Assembly (NCBI GenBank): GCA_965603295.1
Contig: CBFDCL010000006.1
Span: 1 to 44,445, forward strand
Source of the DNA: JAFGWO01 sp965603295
GTDB lineage: Bacteria > BMS3Abin14
Direction of reading: 5' to 3'
Length of the DNA: 44,445 nucleotides
The notes beneath the pieces are model-generated. The model was not told the DNA's origin and did not search any database. It saw nothing but the letters and a program-made list of their open reading frames with translations. Position numbers and translations under genes: made by a program. Below are positions 17,119-24,917 of the stretch, piece after piece. Numbering within the stretch: position 1 is the stretch's first letter; each line of letters starts with the position of its first letter.

Positions 17119-17192
17119 TTTATTTCTTCCTCCGTTTGCCGTTATGAATATCCGCCCGGGGCGTTTCCCGACCCGGGCCTCGAGGAGACACG

Positions 17193-18467
17193 ATGAAAAA
17201 GTGGATCAAATGGACCCTCACTACGGTCGTTCTGACCCTTCTCATCGCTCTTGGACTTTACCTGGCCTGGACGGGAACACAGCGCGAGGAGCAAAGGGTA
17301 GCTCCTGAGGACCCACCCGTTCCCGTGACAGTCCGAGAGCTTAAACCAGGGGATTTTACCCTGACTGCCCTTTACAACGGCAAACTCGAAGCCGTGTCGG
17401 ATGTATCGGTGATCACCATGGTACGCGGTATTGTCATCGATGACAGGATCAGCGAGGGTCAGCGCGTCTCGAAGGGACAGGTTCTTTACAGGCTGGATGA
17501 CGATTCCTACCGCTTTTCCATGCTTCAGGCCGAGGCATCCGTCCAATTGGCACGGGAAAACCTCCGGAAGATCCAGAACATCACCCGGCCGGAGGAGATC
17601 CGGCGTCTCGAGGCCTTGGCCGGGGAGGCTCAAGCGAACCTCAACAAGGCCCGGGGCGATGCCCAGAGGTACGGTGAACTGTACCGTGAGGGGGCCGTTT
17701 CCCTCAGCCAGAAAGAATCGGTGGACCTCTCCCTGGCCGCAGCCGGGGCCCAGGCCGAGGTGGCCGATGAAAACCTGAAGCAGGCCCGGTCCGGCGCCCG
17801 TAAGGAGGACATCGCCCAGGCCCGTGCTTCCCTTGCTCAGGCCGAGGCTTCCTATCGTCTGGCAAAAGACGTTTGGGAAGACACCACGATTCGATCCCCC
17901 ATTTCCGGGATCGTTTCCTCCAAGGAAATCTTCGAGGGAGATACTCTGGAAGCGGGGATGCCGATGTGTGAGATAGTGGACCTGTCGTCCTTTCGGATCG
18001 ACCTGGGGGTTACCGGGTCCGACATCCCCGGCCTCATCCCGGGGGGTACCGCTTCCATTGCTCTGGATGACGACCGAAAGACCTACCAGGCCGTCATCGA
18101 GAACGTGGGGGTCAAGGCGGACGAGAGAACCGGGACGTTCCCTGTCATCCTGCGCATGGACAACCCCGACAACGAAAAAGAAGTTCCCACTCTGCGAGCG
18201 GGAATGGACGTGACTGTCAGCATTATCCGCAAACGGATTCCCGGCGTCCTTGTCATTCCCACATCCTCCCTCCTTAGGGAAACAGAAGCTGCCGCCGTAT
18301 TTGTTGTAAAGAACGGCACAGCCGCGAAAAAGGCTATCCATCTCGGTGCTGCTAACGAGGTGGAAGCGGTTGTGGCGGCGGGTCTTGACCCCGGTGATCT
18401 ACTGGTGATCGTGGGCCAGCACCGGCTGAAACCGGGCGATATGGTGGAGATGGTCATTGAAGAGTGA
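17193..18467 (+). CDS. RND efflux periplasmic adaptor subunit
   Basis: A 424-residue membrane fusion protein. It has an N-terminal membrane helix (about 6-24), a lipoyl half-motif (VRGIVIDDRISEGQRVSKGQ), an alpha-hairpin rich in Ala/Glu/Arg (about 105-225), a second lipoyl half (TTIRSPISGIVSSKEIFEGD), and then beta-barrel and membrane-proximal domains ending with LKPGDMVEMVIEE. It should bridge the inner-membrane RND pump encoded next to an outer-membrane TolC-like channel that is absent from this window. SD GAGGAG lies 5 nt before ATG. The end overlaps the pump gene by 11 bp. Confidence 0.93.
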   Translation: MKKWIKWTLTTVVLTLLIALGLYLAWTGTQREEQRVAPEDPPVPVTVRELKPGDFTLTALYNGKLEAVSDVSVITMVRGIVIDDRISEGQRVSKGQVLYRLDDDSYRFSMLQAEASVQLARENLRKIQNITRPEEIRRLEALAGEAQANLNKARGDAQRYGELYREGAVSLSQKESVDLSLAAAGAQAEVADENLKQARSGARKEDIAQARASLAQAEASYRLAKDVWEDTTIRSPISGIVSSKEIFEGDTLEAGMPMCEIVDLSSFRIDLGVTGSDIPGLIPGGTASIALDDDRKTYQAVIENVGVKADERTGTFPVILRMDNPDNEKEVPTLRAGMDVTVSIIRKRIPGVLVIPTSSLLRETEAAAVFVVKNGTAAKKAIHLGAANEVEAVVAAGLDPGDLLVIVGQHRLKPGDMVEMVIEE

Positions 18468-21400
18468 TCCGAAAAAATCCATGTGGCTGGTGGAGTTCTC
18501 CCTGAGTCAGCCGGTCCTGGCCAACCTGACTTTCATCATCCTCATGATCATCGGGCTCCACGCCCTTTTCAACCTCCCCAGGGATATCAATCCTGACGTT
18601 TCTTTTGAAACAGCGATCATCTATACCGTCTACCCGGGCGCCACACCGGAGGATGTGGAGAAGCTTGTCACGATCCCCATCGAGGATGCCATAAAGAACA
18701 TCAAGGATCTGAACCGGGTAATTTCAACGTCCCAGGAAAATATTTCCAACGTTGTCGTGGAATTCACAACCGGCGCGGACATAAAGGAAAGGGTGCGCGA
18801 CCTCCAGGATGACGTGGACAAGGTCAAAGATCTTCCGGAAGAGGCCGAAGATCCGGTGATATTTGAACTGGATACATCCGGCTGGCCGGTCGTCAGCGTA
18901 GTGCTCTATTCCGCCTCTCATCCCGAGGGCTTCATGAAAGAGATAACGGAAGACATCCAGGACAAACTGGAGGACATTCCCGGCGTCTCCTCGGTAAATC
19001 TGGCAGGGATAAGGGAGCGGGAGATTCAGGTCAGCGCCCAACGGGCCAAGATGGAAAGATACAACCTCTCTCTGGGCCACCTCGCCGCAGCCATTTCCAC
19101 CCGCAACCAGGACTTTCCGGCAGGCAAGATCGAGATGGACCGCGAGGAGTTCCTGGTGCGCACGGTGGGCGAATACCGGGATGTCAAGGAGATTGCCGAG
19201 ACGATCATCCGTACCAACGGTCCCGGCGACGTGGTCCGTGTCAGGGACGTCGCGACGGTGAAGGATACATTCGAAGACCCAACAACCTATTCAAGGTTCA
19301 ACGGCAAACCCGGCATGGGGCTTTCCGTGCTCAAGGAAAAGGACGCGGACACCCACGCCGTTGTCCGTGCAACGCGGGAAACGGTCCATGAATACCTGTC
19401 CACGGTTTCCACCCCTCCAGAAGTATCGTTCATTAACGACATGACGGTCCTCATCGACGATTCCCTTGGCGTCCTGCAGAACAACGCCCTCATCGGCCTT
19501 GTCCTGGTTATCCTCTCCCTGATGTTCTTTATCGGTCTTCGAAACTCGATCCTGGCAGGCGTGGGAATCCCCTTCTGTTTTCTTCTCACGTTCGCTGTGA
19601 TGCGTTGGATGGGTTATACCCTGAACGGAATCACCGTTTTTTCCCTCGTCCTGGTCCTCGGGATCGTGGTGGATGATGCCATCATTATCATCGAAAACAT
19701 TTATCGCTACATGGAAAGCGGTCTGACACCGAAGGAAGCGGCTCATTACGCCGGGGAGGTCGCCACACCCGTGATCTCCTCCGTGACCACGACGATGGCT
19801 GTCTTTGTCCCCATGATGATGATGGTGGGGATTGTCGGTGAGTTCCTGTCGTATATCCCGAAGATCGTGATCGTGACCCTTCTGGCATCTCTCATTGAAG
19901 CTTTGTTTATCCTCCCGAGCCATGTTTCCGACTTCGGGAAACCCATGAGGAAACACCCACCCGGGGATCGGGTCATTCGCTGGCTCCAGAAACGTTACCG
20001 GCGGCTGATTTTTTCTTTTCTGAGGAACAGGGGGATCGTCATCGTCACCGTCCTCGTCTTCGCCATCGTGGGGGCTTTCATGATCCCCTACCTGGGCGTG
20101 GACATGTTCGAGGATGAGGAGTTCTCGCAATTCTCAGTCAGGCTCAAAGCCCCGGAGGGGACCTCCCTGACGGTAATGGCCCAGATCGTCAGTTCAGTGG
20201 AAAAATCGGCTCTCACTCTTCCCGATGAAGAGGTTACCGGCGTCCTTGGCTGGACCGGGATCATCTATGGGGAGTACGGCGTAGAGACCGGGTCCCACGT
20301 GGGTGAGGTGACGGTGGACCTGGTGGAAAAAGAGGACCGGGAGCGATCTCTCGACGAGATCATCGAGGACCTACGAACACGTGTCGGGACCGTCCCCGGC
20401 ATCAGATCCATCGAATACCACACCCTGGAGGGAGGACCGCCGGTAGGCGAAGCGGTATCCATCCAGGTCAAGGGAAAAACCCTGGAAGGGGTCGATCCCC
20501 TGGTGGATGAGATCAAGGGAATCCTGAAAAACATCCCGGGCGTCAAGGATATAAGGGACGACTATTCCCCTGGGAAAAACCAGCTGTCCATCAGGGTAAA
20601 CCCTGAACGTGCGGCCAGGTACGGACTCACCGCTGCGGCCATCGGGGCCGAGATCCGCGCATCCAACGAGGGGATTATTGCGTCCGTGTTTCGTGACGGG
20701 GATGAGGAGGTGGATATCGTTGTCCGTCATGAGGGGAAGGACCGCAGTTCCCCCGCGGCCATCGGGTCCCTGCGGATCGTGTCCCCGTCCGGGGACCTCA
20801 TCCCCCTCGGAAACGTCTCAGACATCTCCTACGGGCCCGGGCCCTCCAATATCTACCGAAGGGATTTTGAAAGGACGGTGCGCGTCACGGCCGACGTGGA
20901 CACCGACATCATAACCTCTGCCAGGGCCAACCAGGCTTTCACGCCGTCCATTCAGAGCCTCCTTGCAAAACATCCGGGCTTCAAGATCGAACAGGGAGGG
21001 GAGTATGAGAAAACGCGGGAAAGCTTCGCCAGCCTTACGCGGGCTTTCATTATCGCCCTTCTTCTTGTCTACATGATCCTTGGGGTCCAGTTCCAGTCCT
21101 TTTCCCAGCCCCTGGTGATCATGCTGACCGTCCCCTTTGCCTTCATCGGGGTGATCTCCGGGCTGCTGATCAACGGTCATTCTTTCTCTCTGGTAGCTTT
21201 TGTGGCCATCGTGGCGTTAGCCGGCATCGTTGTCAACGACTCACTGATCCTGGTGGACTTCATCAACAAAAAAAGAGAATCCGGCATCTCCCTTTACCGG
21301 GCCATCGTCCGGTCCGGGATCGTGCGGATGCGCCCCGTGATGATGACGTCCCTAACCACAATTTTTGGGCTGCTCCCCATGAGTTTTTCCCTCGGAGGGG

Positions 21401-21549
21401 CTTCCGTTGTGTGGAAACCGATGGCCGATTCCATCATCTGGGGACTTGTCTTTTCTACAATGCTGACCCTTCTCGTCATTCCCGTGGCGTACAGTTATCT
21501 GGCTGAATGGACCTTAAAGTGGAATAAGGAAAGGTTTGGGGGAGATTGA
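18457..21549 (+). CDS. RND family efflux transporter permease (AcrB/ACR_tran)
   Basis: A 1030-residue proton-driven inner-membrane pump with the usual duplicated layout: helix 1 near the N-terminus (LTFIILMIIGLHALF), a porter/docking loop of about 300 residues, helices 2-7, a second loop and helices 8-12. The helix-4 proton-relay motif LGIVVDDAIIIIENIYR carries the paired Asp residues. The C-terminal half shows VNDSLILVDFIN and MRPVMMTSLTTIFGLLPMS. It belongs to the broad AcrB/MexB-like set rather than the metal-specific CusA set as far as I can judge; substrates are unknown. TTG at 18457 has GGAG 8 nt upstream and overlaps the adaptor; ATG at 18481 is the alternative. Confidence 0.94.
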   Translation: MKSDPKKSMWLVEFSLSQPVLANLTFIILMIIGLHALFNLPRDINPDVSFETAIIYTVYPGATPEDVEKLVTIPIEDAIKNIKDLNRVISTSQENISNVVVEFTTGADIKERVRDLQDDVDKVKDLPEEAEDPVIFELDTSGWPVVSVVLYSASHPEGFMKEITEDIQDKLEDIPGVSSVNLAGIREREIQVSAQRAKMERYNLSLGHLAAAISTRNQDFPAGKIEMDREEFLVRTVGEYRDVKEIAETIIRTNGPGDVVRVRDVATVKDTFEDPTTYSRFNGKPGMGLSVLKEKDADTHAVVRATRETVHEYLSTVSTPPEVSFINDMTVLIDDSLGVLQNNALIGLVLVILSLMFFIGLRNSILAGVGIPFCFLLTFAVMRWMGYTLNGITVFSLVLVLGIVVDDAIIIIENIYRYMESGLTPKEAAHYAGEVATPVISSVTTTMAVFVPMMMMVGIVGEFLSYIPKIVIVTLLASLIEALFILPSHVSDFGKPMRKHPPGDRVIRWLQKRYRRLIFSFLRNRGIVIVTVLVFAIVGAFMIPYLGVDMFEDEEFSQFSVRLKAPEGTSLTVMAQIVSSVEKSALTLPDEEVTGVLGWTGIIYGEYGVETGSHVGEVTVDLVEKEDRERSLDEIIEDLRTRVGTVPGIRSIEYHTLEGGPPVGEAVSIQVKGKTLEGVDPLVDEIKGILKNIPGVKDIRDDYSPGKNQLSIRVNPERAARYGLTAAAIGAEIRASNEGIIASVFRDGDEEVDIVVRHEGKDRSSPAAIGSLRIVSPSGDLIPLGNVSDISYGPGPSNIYRRDFERTVRVTADVDTDIITSARANQAFTPSIQSLLAKHPGFKIEQGGEYEKTRESFASLTRAFIIALLLVYMILGVQFQSFSQPLVIMLTVPFAFIGVISGLLINGHSFSLVAFVAIVALAGIVVNDSLILVDFINKKRESGISLYRAIVRSGIVRMRPVMMTSLTTIFGLLPMSFSLGGASVVWKPMADSIIWGLVFSTMLTLLVIPVAYSYLAEWTLKWNKERFGGD

Positions 21550-21555
21550 ACCAGT

Positions 21556-21590
21556 GCCTAGAATCTAGACTCTAGACTCTAGTTTTTAGT
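21556..21590. repeat. CTAGACT heptamer array
   Basis: CTAGAATCTAGACTCTAGAC continues into ACTCTAG. The array overlaps the last codons and the stop codon of the minus-strand gene at 21572. Confidence 0.75.
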
Positions 21591-22087
21591 TCTTTCCATT
21601 CCCAGTGGCAGACCCTGCAGTGATACCCAGGCCTGAACAGGGCTTTTAGCCCCTTTTTTCTCTCGTTGTTGGCCGAACCACACCGGGGACAGCGAACTGA
21701 TGGGTGTCTAGAGTCTAGGGTCTGGTTTCTGGTTTCAACTTCGCGGCGTTGGAATGACATTTCTTTATCTTTGTTTTTGAGCCTGTTCCACTCGTCGGTA
21801 AATTCCGCGGTCTCTTCGGGGAGGGAAAGCTCTCCCCGTTCGGCCACCTGAAGAATATCCCAGGCGGCCATCTCGTCCCCCTCATGGACAAAGATTCCGG
21901 CTCCCCCGATGACCGTCGAGCCCCTGCCATTTTTCACCAGGAATTCATCGGCCGTGTAAGCCTGGATCCCCTCCGAAGCCAGGAGGGACACAGCCATGTC
22001 TGCCTGCCAGAGCTCCGGGAAACGGGCCAGGAAAACGAAACCGTTTTCCCCTTGCGGATCGCTGGTATGCGGTGATTTTCGCTCCAT
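21572..22087 (-). CDS. DUF2007-type signal-transducing domain protein with zinc ribbon
   Basis: A 171-residue soluble protein. Residues about 15-85 match the DUF2007 fold (WQADMAVSLLASEGIQAYTAD, GGAGIFVHEGDEMAAWDIL), a small ferredoxin-like domain annotated as putative signal transducing. A zinc ribbon follows (CPRCGS, then CRVCHW) with a variable linker between. The linker (RREVETRNQTLDSRHP) is encoded by the same CTAGACT-type words found between genes, and the stop codon plus the final residues (KTRV) lie in another array. The C-terminal end may therefore be a repeat-derived substitution. ATG is preceded by GGGAGA. No function can be assigned. Confidence 0.75.
   Translation of the reverse strand: MERKSPHTSDPQGENGFVFLARFPELWQADMAVSLLASEGIQAYTADEFLVKNGRGSTVIGGAGIFVHEGDEMAAWDILQVAERGELSLPEETAEFTDEWNRLKNKDKEMSFQRREVETRNQTLDSRHPSVRCPRCGSANNERKKGLKALFRPGYHCRVCHWEWKELKTRV
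21709..21740. repeat. Word repeat inside a coding region
   Basis: GTGTCTAGAGTCTAGGGTCT continues as GGTTTCTGGTTTCAAC. It lies inside the gene at 21572-22087, between its two domains. Confidence 0.7.
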
Positions 22088-22160
22088 AACGGTCTCCCGG
22101 GAAAATACAATCGCTGAACTTTGAATGAATGAAATATCTTCCTGCTAACGTGTCAATAGA

Positions 22161-22169
22161 TGCTATATT
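22161..22169 (+). promoter_or_regulatory. Extended -10 promoter of the microprotein operon
   Basis: TGCTATATT, identical to the site before the cardiolipin synthase gene, lies 34 nt upstream of ATG 22204. No good -35 is visible. Confidence 0.5.
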
Positions 22170-22203
22170 TAATGGCAGGACCGGTCAAACGGGAGGTTAA
22201 CAA

Positions 22204-22323
22204 ATGTTGGACGGGAAAAGGAATTTCAGGCGGAAAACGGCTTTCCTGACACCCTGGTGGTGGCTGATCCACATGGCCGGCATTTCCCTGGTGTACACGC
22301 TTGGGCATTTTCTCTGGAAATGA
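22204..22323 (+). CDS. Single-helix membrane microprotein A (39 aa)
   Basis: SD GGGAGG lies 7 nt before ATG. A basic N-terminus (MLDGKRNFRRK) is followed by one membrane helix starting PWWWLIHMAGISLVYTLGH. The positive-inside rule predicts a cytoplasmic N-terminus. The next gene encodes a clear paralogue: 9 of 19 aligned residues are identical, including two Trp, both His (23 and 35, 12 residues apart) and the LGH end. Paired His residues at fixed spacing in a membrane helix could bind a metal or heme, but this is speculation. I know no named family. Confidence 0.7.
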   Translation: MLDGKRNFRRKTAFLTPWWWLIHMAGISLVYTLGHFLWK

Positions 22324-22345
22324 AGTCTATGGAAGGGGTGCGGGA

Positions 22346-22444
22346 ATGCTGAAACATATCATGAGGTACAAACCCGGCTGGTGGATCCTGCACATCCTGG
22401 CCGTTTCGTTGACTTTTTATCTCGGCCACAGGATCAGATTCTAG
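22346..22444 (+). CDS. Single-helix membrane microprotein B (32 aa), paralogue of A
   Basis: This 32-residue gene starts 22 bp after microprotein A, with GGAAGGGG 10 nt before ATG. Its helix PGWWILHILAVSLTFYLGH aligns without gaps to that of microprotein A, with His16 and His28 again 12 apart, and is flanked by basic residues at both ends (MLKHIMRYK and RIRF). The third gene of the operon begins 10 bp after its stop. Retention of the same residues in two tandem copies suggests selection on the protein rather than chance. Confidence 0.7.
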   Translation: MLKHIMRYKPGWWILHILAVSLTFYLGHRIRF

Positions 22445-22454
22445 AGGAGAGGCC

Positions 22455-22868
22455 ATGGAACACGTGCAGAGAATACGCCGGCTGTTTCTCCTCGGGATGT
22501 TTCTTCTTGCCTCAGGATCGCTGATCCTTCATTTCAACATCCATTCCCCTCTTCATTCGCCTCCGGGCCTTGTTTTTTCCAATCGTCTGGTGTTCGCCTT
22601 GGTGCTGTTTGACGTCGTCGGGGTAACATGGCTGTTCTCAAGGAAGGATACGGCCGCATGGGGGTATCTTTTCAATGGCCTCCTGGTTATTTACGGCACA
22701 GTTTTCATGACCTACTTCGGATGGAGCCGCATCGGCGACTCCGGCGGTTCCTTCCTCCGATATGTGTTCCACGCCACCACTCCGGAAATCATCATCGCCT
22801 GGGCCGACTTTTTCGTCGGAGCGGCCCTGTACAGGCTGTGGTTTGTCGAACCGGCGGTCAAAGGGTAG
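22455..22868 (+). CDS. Four-helix membrane protein of unknown function
   Basis: A 137-residue protein with four predicted membrane helices (about 9-27, 45-62, 68-88 and 110-132). Short polar loops include HFNIHSPLHSPPG after helix 1 and FGWSRIGDSGGS after helix 3. SD GAGGAGAGG precedes ATG. It is the third gene of a compact operon after two single-helix paralogues and may be their membrane partner. The His-rich loop after helix 1 is notable beside the conserved His of the microproteins. I recognise no family. Confidence 0.72.
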   Translation: MEHVQRIRRLFLLGMFLLASGSLILHFNIHSPLHSPPGLVFSNRLVFALVLFDVVGVTWLFSRKDTAAWGYLFNGLLVIYGTVFMTYFGWSRIGDSGGSFLRYVFHATTPEIIIAWADFFVGAALYRLWFVEPAVKG

Positions 22869-22881
22869 ATACAGGATTTCA

Positions 22882-22914
22882 TCCGCCTTCGATCAGGATT
22901 TCGGTGGACAGGCG
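22882..22914. repeat. REP-like element, copy 1 (degenerate)
   Basis: TCCGCCTTCG at the left end and GGTGGACAGGCG at the right match the two intact copies at 23776 and 23847. The inner part (ATCAGG) corresponds to the reverse complement of copy 3. Confidence 0.6.
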
Positions 22915-23054
22915 CCCTAACCTTGTTAAATATCAGGCAGTAAGCGGCCTTTTCCCTTCGGGCATTGGGCTTTGGTCTAAGGACTCATCCTCCCCCGCCA
23001 GACACTGTACTGAGCTTTTCCCGTTGGATCTTGGACGTTGGACTCCCCCTTGCC

Positions 23055-23339
23055 TTACTCCAGGCTCTTGATGAACTCCTGAACCGGGATAGCAGGCAGG
23101 GTGACAATGCTGACCGATCCCCGGGATCCAATCTCCACCGAAGCGCGGGCCACCGTCTTGTTGTCAGGAGCTTCCACAAGGTTGACGAAATCGTACTCCC
23201 CCAGAACAGCCCACTGTCCCTTGATCGTAACACCCATGGATTTGAGTTCCTGTTCCACCTCCAGGATGCGTCCGGGTTTTTGCTTGATGGTCTCAAGACC
23301 ATCGCTTGTCAGGGTACTAAGCATAACGTACAGCGGCAT
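23055..23339 (-). CDS. GYD domain protein
   Basis: A 94-residue protein of the GYD family, small ferredoxin-like dimeric-barrel proteins of unknown function. It begins MPLYVMLSTLTSDGLETIKQ and carries the name-giving motif in variant form, LGEYDFVNLVEAPDN. The protein ends with VSIVTLPAIPVQEF. ATG at 23339 is chosen because GGGAGG lies 7 nt upstream; an in-frame TTG at 23363 is less likely. It stands alone between a word repeat (23026-23046) and a long non-coding stretch. Confidence 0.88.
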   Translation of the reverse strand: MPLYVMLSTLTSDGLETIKQKPGRILEVEQELKSMGVTIKGQWAVLGEYDFVNLVEAPDNKTVARASVEIGSRGSVSIVTLPAIPVQEFIKSLE

Positions 23340-23775
23340 GGCAATCCTCCCTTCACTGGACAAGACAATCTTCGTTCACGCAAGTTAAGTTTCCCAGGGG
23401 TCCTGTATCCGGACCCTTCAGGATAAAGATAGCAGAGGAAAAGCGATCGTGCTGAAAAGGTCTTCCAATTTTTTCCGTTTGAGGTTTAAAGTTTGTCGGG
23501 AAGACTGGTTTAACGTCCATTGTACCATGTCCAACTGGAAACCCAGGGTGAAGAATAAGGTAGTGAGCCCTTCTACTGGATTCAAGGAAGAGCGTTGAGG
23601 GTTGAGAAGGTTTGACCTTCGTTTTTTGCGATAGGAACCTCGGTCAGCGTTAAACGATTGCCCCGGAATGCCGTTATCGCGAGCAAACGTATGCGCGAAA
23701 CGATCTCATGGGTGACGGGCGGGCACAACGGCGATTCAATGGCTCCACCTGAGATTGCTTCGCACAGGATCGGCT

Positions 23776-23806
23776 TCCGCCTTCGCTAAAGCTACGGCGG
23801 ACAGGC
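23776..23806. repeat. REP-like hairpin, copy 2
   Basis: TCCGCC and GGCGGA close a loop of 14 nt (TTCGCTAAAGCTAC), followed by CAGGCG. It is the best-formed of three related copies within 1 kb. Confidence 0.7.
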
Positions 23807-23846
23807 GTAATGACACCGTTTATCATTTTGAAATTTAGAGTCCTTG

Positions 23847-23884
23847 TCCGCCATAGCTGATCGAGAGGCGTTGGCGAAGGCGGA
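23847..23884. repeat. REP-like hairpin, copy 3 (inverted orientation)
   Basis: TCCGCC and GGCGGA enclose 26 nt. On the reverse strand it begins TCCGCCTTCGC like copy 2 and contains CGATCAG like copy 1. Its last base is the A of an in-frame ATG (23884) that is not the likely start of the next gene. Confidence 0.65.
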
Positions 23885-23919
23885 TGAAATTTGTTATTTG
23901 CCCTCCTGGAGGAATCTTT

Positions 23920-24375
23920 ATGCACAACCCTGACTGGGAAAAACTGATGGATCCGACGGCGCCCCTTCCTTTCTCTCTGGATGGCTGGGTGGACCTGGCC
24001 CCATACGAACGCACCCTGGGGATGACCATCCAGTCCTTCGGGGAAGGGAAAGCGATCCTCACCATGCCCTTTACCATCAAACTGGCCCAGGGTAAGGGTA
24101 TCCTCCACGGGGGCGCGGTAACATCCCTGGCCGACACTGCCGCCGCCATGGCCATCAAGACACTCCTTCCCGAAGGCACCCACTTCGCCACAGTGAGCCT
24201 CGAAACCAGGTTCCTGGCCCCTGTGAGCAGAGGCGTTGTGACCGCCTTCGCCGGAGCGGAGCCTGTCGAGGAAAAGAACAGGACGTTCAGGGCCGATGTT
24301 ATGATCAGGGACGAAGACGACAGGGAAGTGGCGGAGCTTTCCTCGGTGTTCAGGGTAGCTAAAAACCAGAAATAG
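23920..24375 (+). CDS. PaaI-type hotdog-fold thioesterase
   Basis: A 151-residue cytoplasmic protein of the hotdog fold, predicted to hydrolyse an acyl-CoA thioester. The core motif KGILHGGAVTSLADTAAAMA contains the HGG and Asp of the PaaI group; the following TVSLETRFLAPVSRG matches the next strand. Length is normal for the family. ATG at 23920 follows TGGAGGAA at 7-8 nt. An upstream in-frame ATG at 23884 falls in a REP-like hairpin and has no SD. The acyl group cannot be inferred from the neighbours. Confidence 0.88.
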   Translation: MHNPDWEKLMDPTAPLPFSLDGWVDLAPYERTLGMTIQSFGEGKAILTMPFTIKLAQGKGILHGGAVTSLADTAAAMAIKTLLPEGTHFATVSLETRFLAPVSRGVVTAFAGAEPVEEKNRTFRADVMIRDEDDREVAELSSVFRVAKNQK

Positions 24376-24419
24376 AAGAAGTTCAAGTAATAGAAAATGC
24401 CCAGGAGCCAGGTGCGTTC

Positions 24420-24439
24420 CACTACTATTACTATTACTA
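24420..24439. repeat. ACTATT hexamer microsatellite
   Basis: ACTACTATTACTATTACTAT lies between the convergent stops of the thioesterase and CsaA-like genes. Confidence 0.6.
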
Positions 24440-24443
24440 TCTT

Positions 24444-24785
24444 TTACCGGATTCTCGTTCCCTCCGACACTTTTTCATCAGGTCCAACCAGAACGACATC
24501 CCCTTCTTCCGGAACCGCCCCGAGGATCAGGACCTCCGACTGGAAACCTGCAATCCGTTTCACCGGGAAGTTGGTCACGGCAAGGACCTGCCGGTCAATG
24601 AGATCTTCGGGTTCATACCTTTTGGTGATCTGAGCGCTGGTCTGTTTGAAGCCAACAGGTCCGAAATCGACGGTGAGTTTAAAAGCAGGACTCCTCGTCT
24701 CGGGAAACACCTCAGCTGAAAGAACGGTACCGACTCGGATCTCAACCTTTTCGAAATCGGACCAGGTGATGGTTGAGCCTTCCAC
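24444..24785 (-). CDS. csaA: CsaA-like tRNA-binding-domain protein
   Basis: A 113-residue OB-fold protein of the CsaA/EMAP-II-like type, which binds tRNA and has been described as an export-related chaperone. Visible features are the opening TITWSDFEKVEIRVGTVLSAE, the central TSAQITKRYEPEDLIDRQVLAVTNF (split here by my reading into strands 3 and 4) and GFQSEVLILGAV. I place the start at GTG 24785 because AAGGAGGAG lies 3 nt upstream. The frame is open to TTG 24815 but would add the SD as codons. A candidate promoter (TTGTTG, 16 bp, TATCTT on the minus strand) lies just upstream. It may also be cotranscribed with the signal peptidase gene ending at 24918. Confidence 0.85.
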   Translation of the reverse strand: MEGSTITWSDFEKVEIRVGTVLSAEVFPETRSPAFKLTVDFGPVGFKQTSAQITKRYEPEDLIDRQVLAVTNFPVKRIAGFQSEVLILGAVPEEGDVVLVGPDEKVSEGTRIR

Positions 24786-24917
24786 GATCTCCTCCTTCGT
24801 GAATTTCAATTTCAAAAAGATAAGTTCACCTGAAACTACAACAATAAAAACAGAGAACCGGTTAGATCAGCGGCTCTAACTGTATCTGAGACCATTATTT
24901 TCAGCGACACCAGGTTT

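Larger units (their letters stand above)
23340..23919. other. Non-coding region between GYD and thioesterase genes
   Basis: About 580 bp without a supportable gene. It contains a GTTTGAGGTTTAAAGTTTGT word array (23479-23498), remains of a GTCCA-type array (23514-23535) and two REP-like hairpins at 23776 and 23847. The last 20 bases contain the SD of the thioesterase gene. Confidence 0.5.

Noticed and set aside
23674..24422. Minus-strand open frames opposite the thioesterase gene
   Set aside because: The thioesterase on the plus strand has clear family motifs and an SD; the opposite frames do not.
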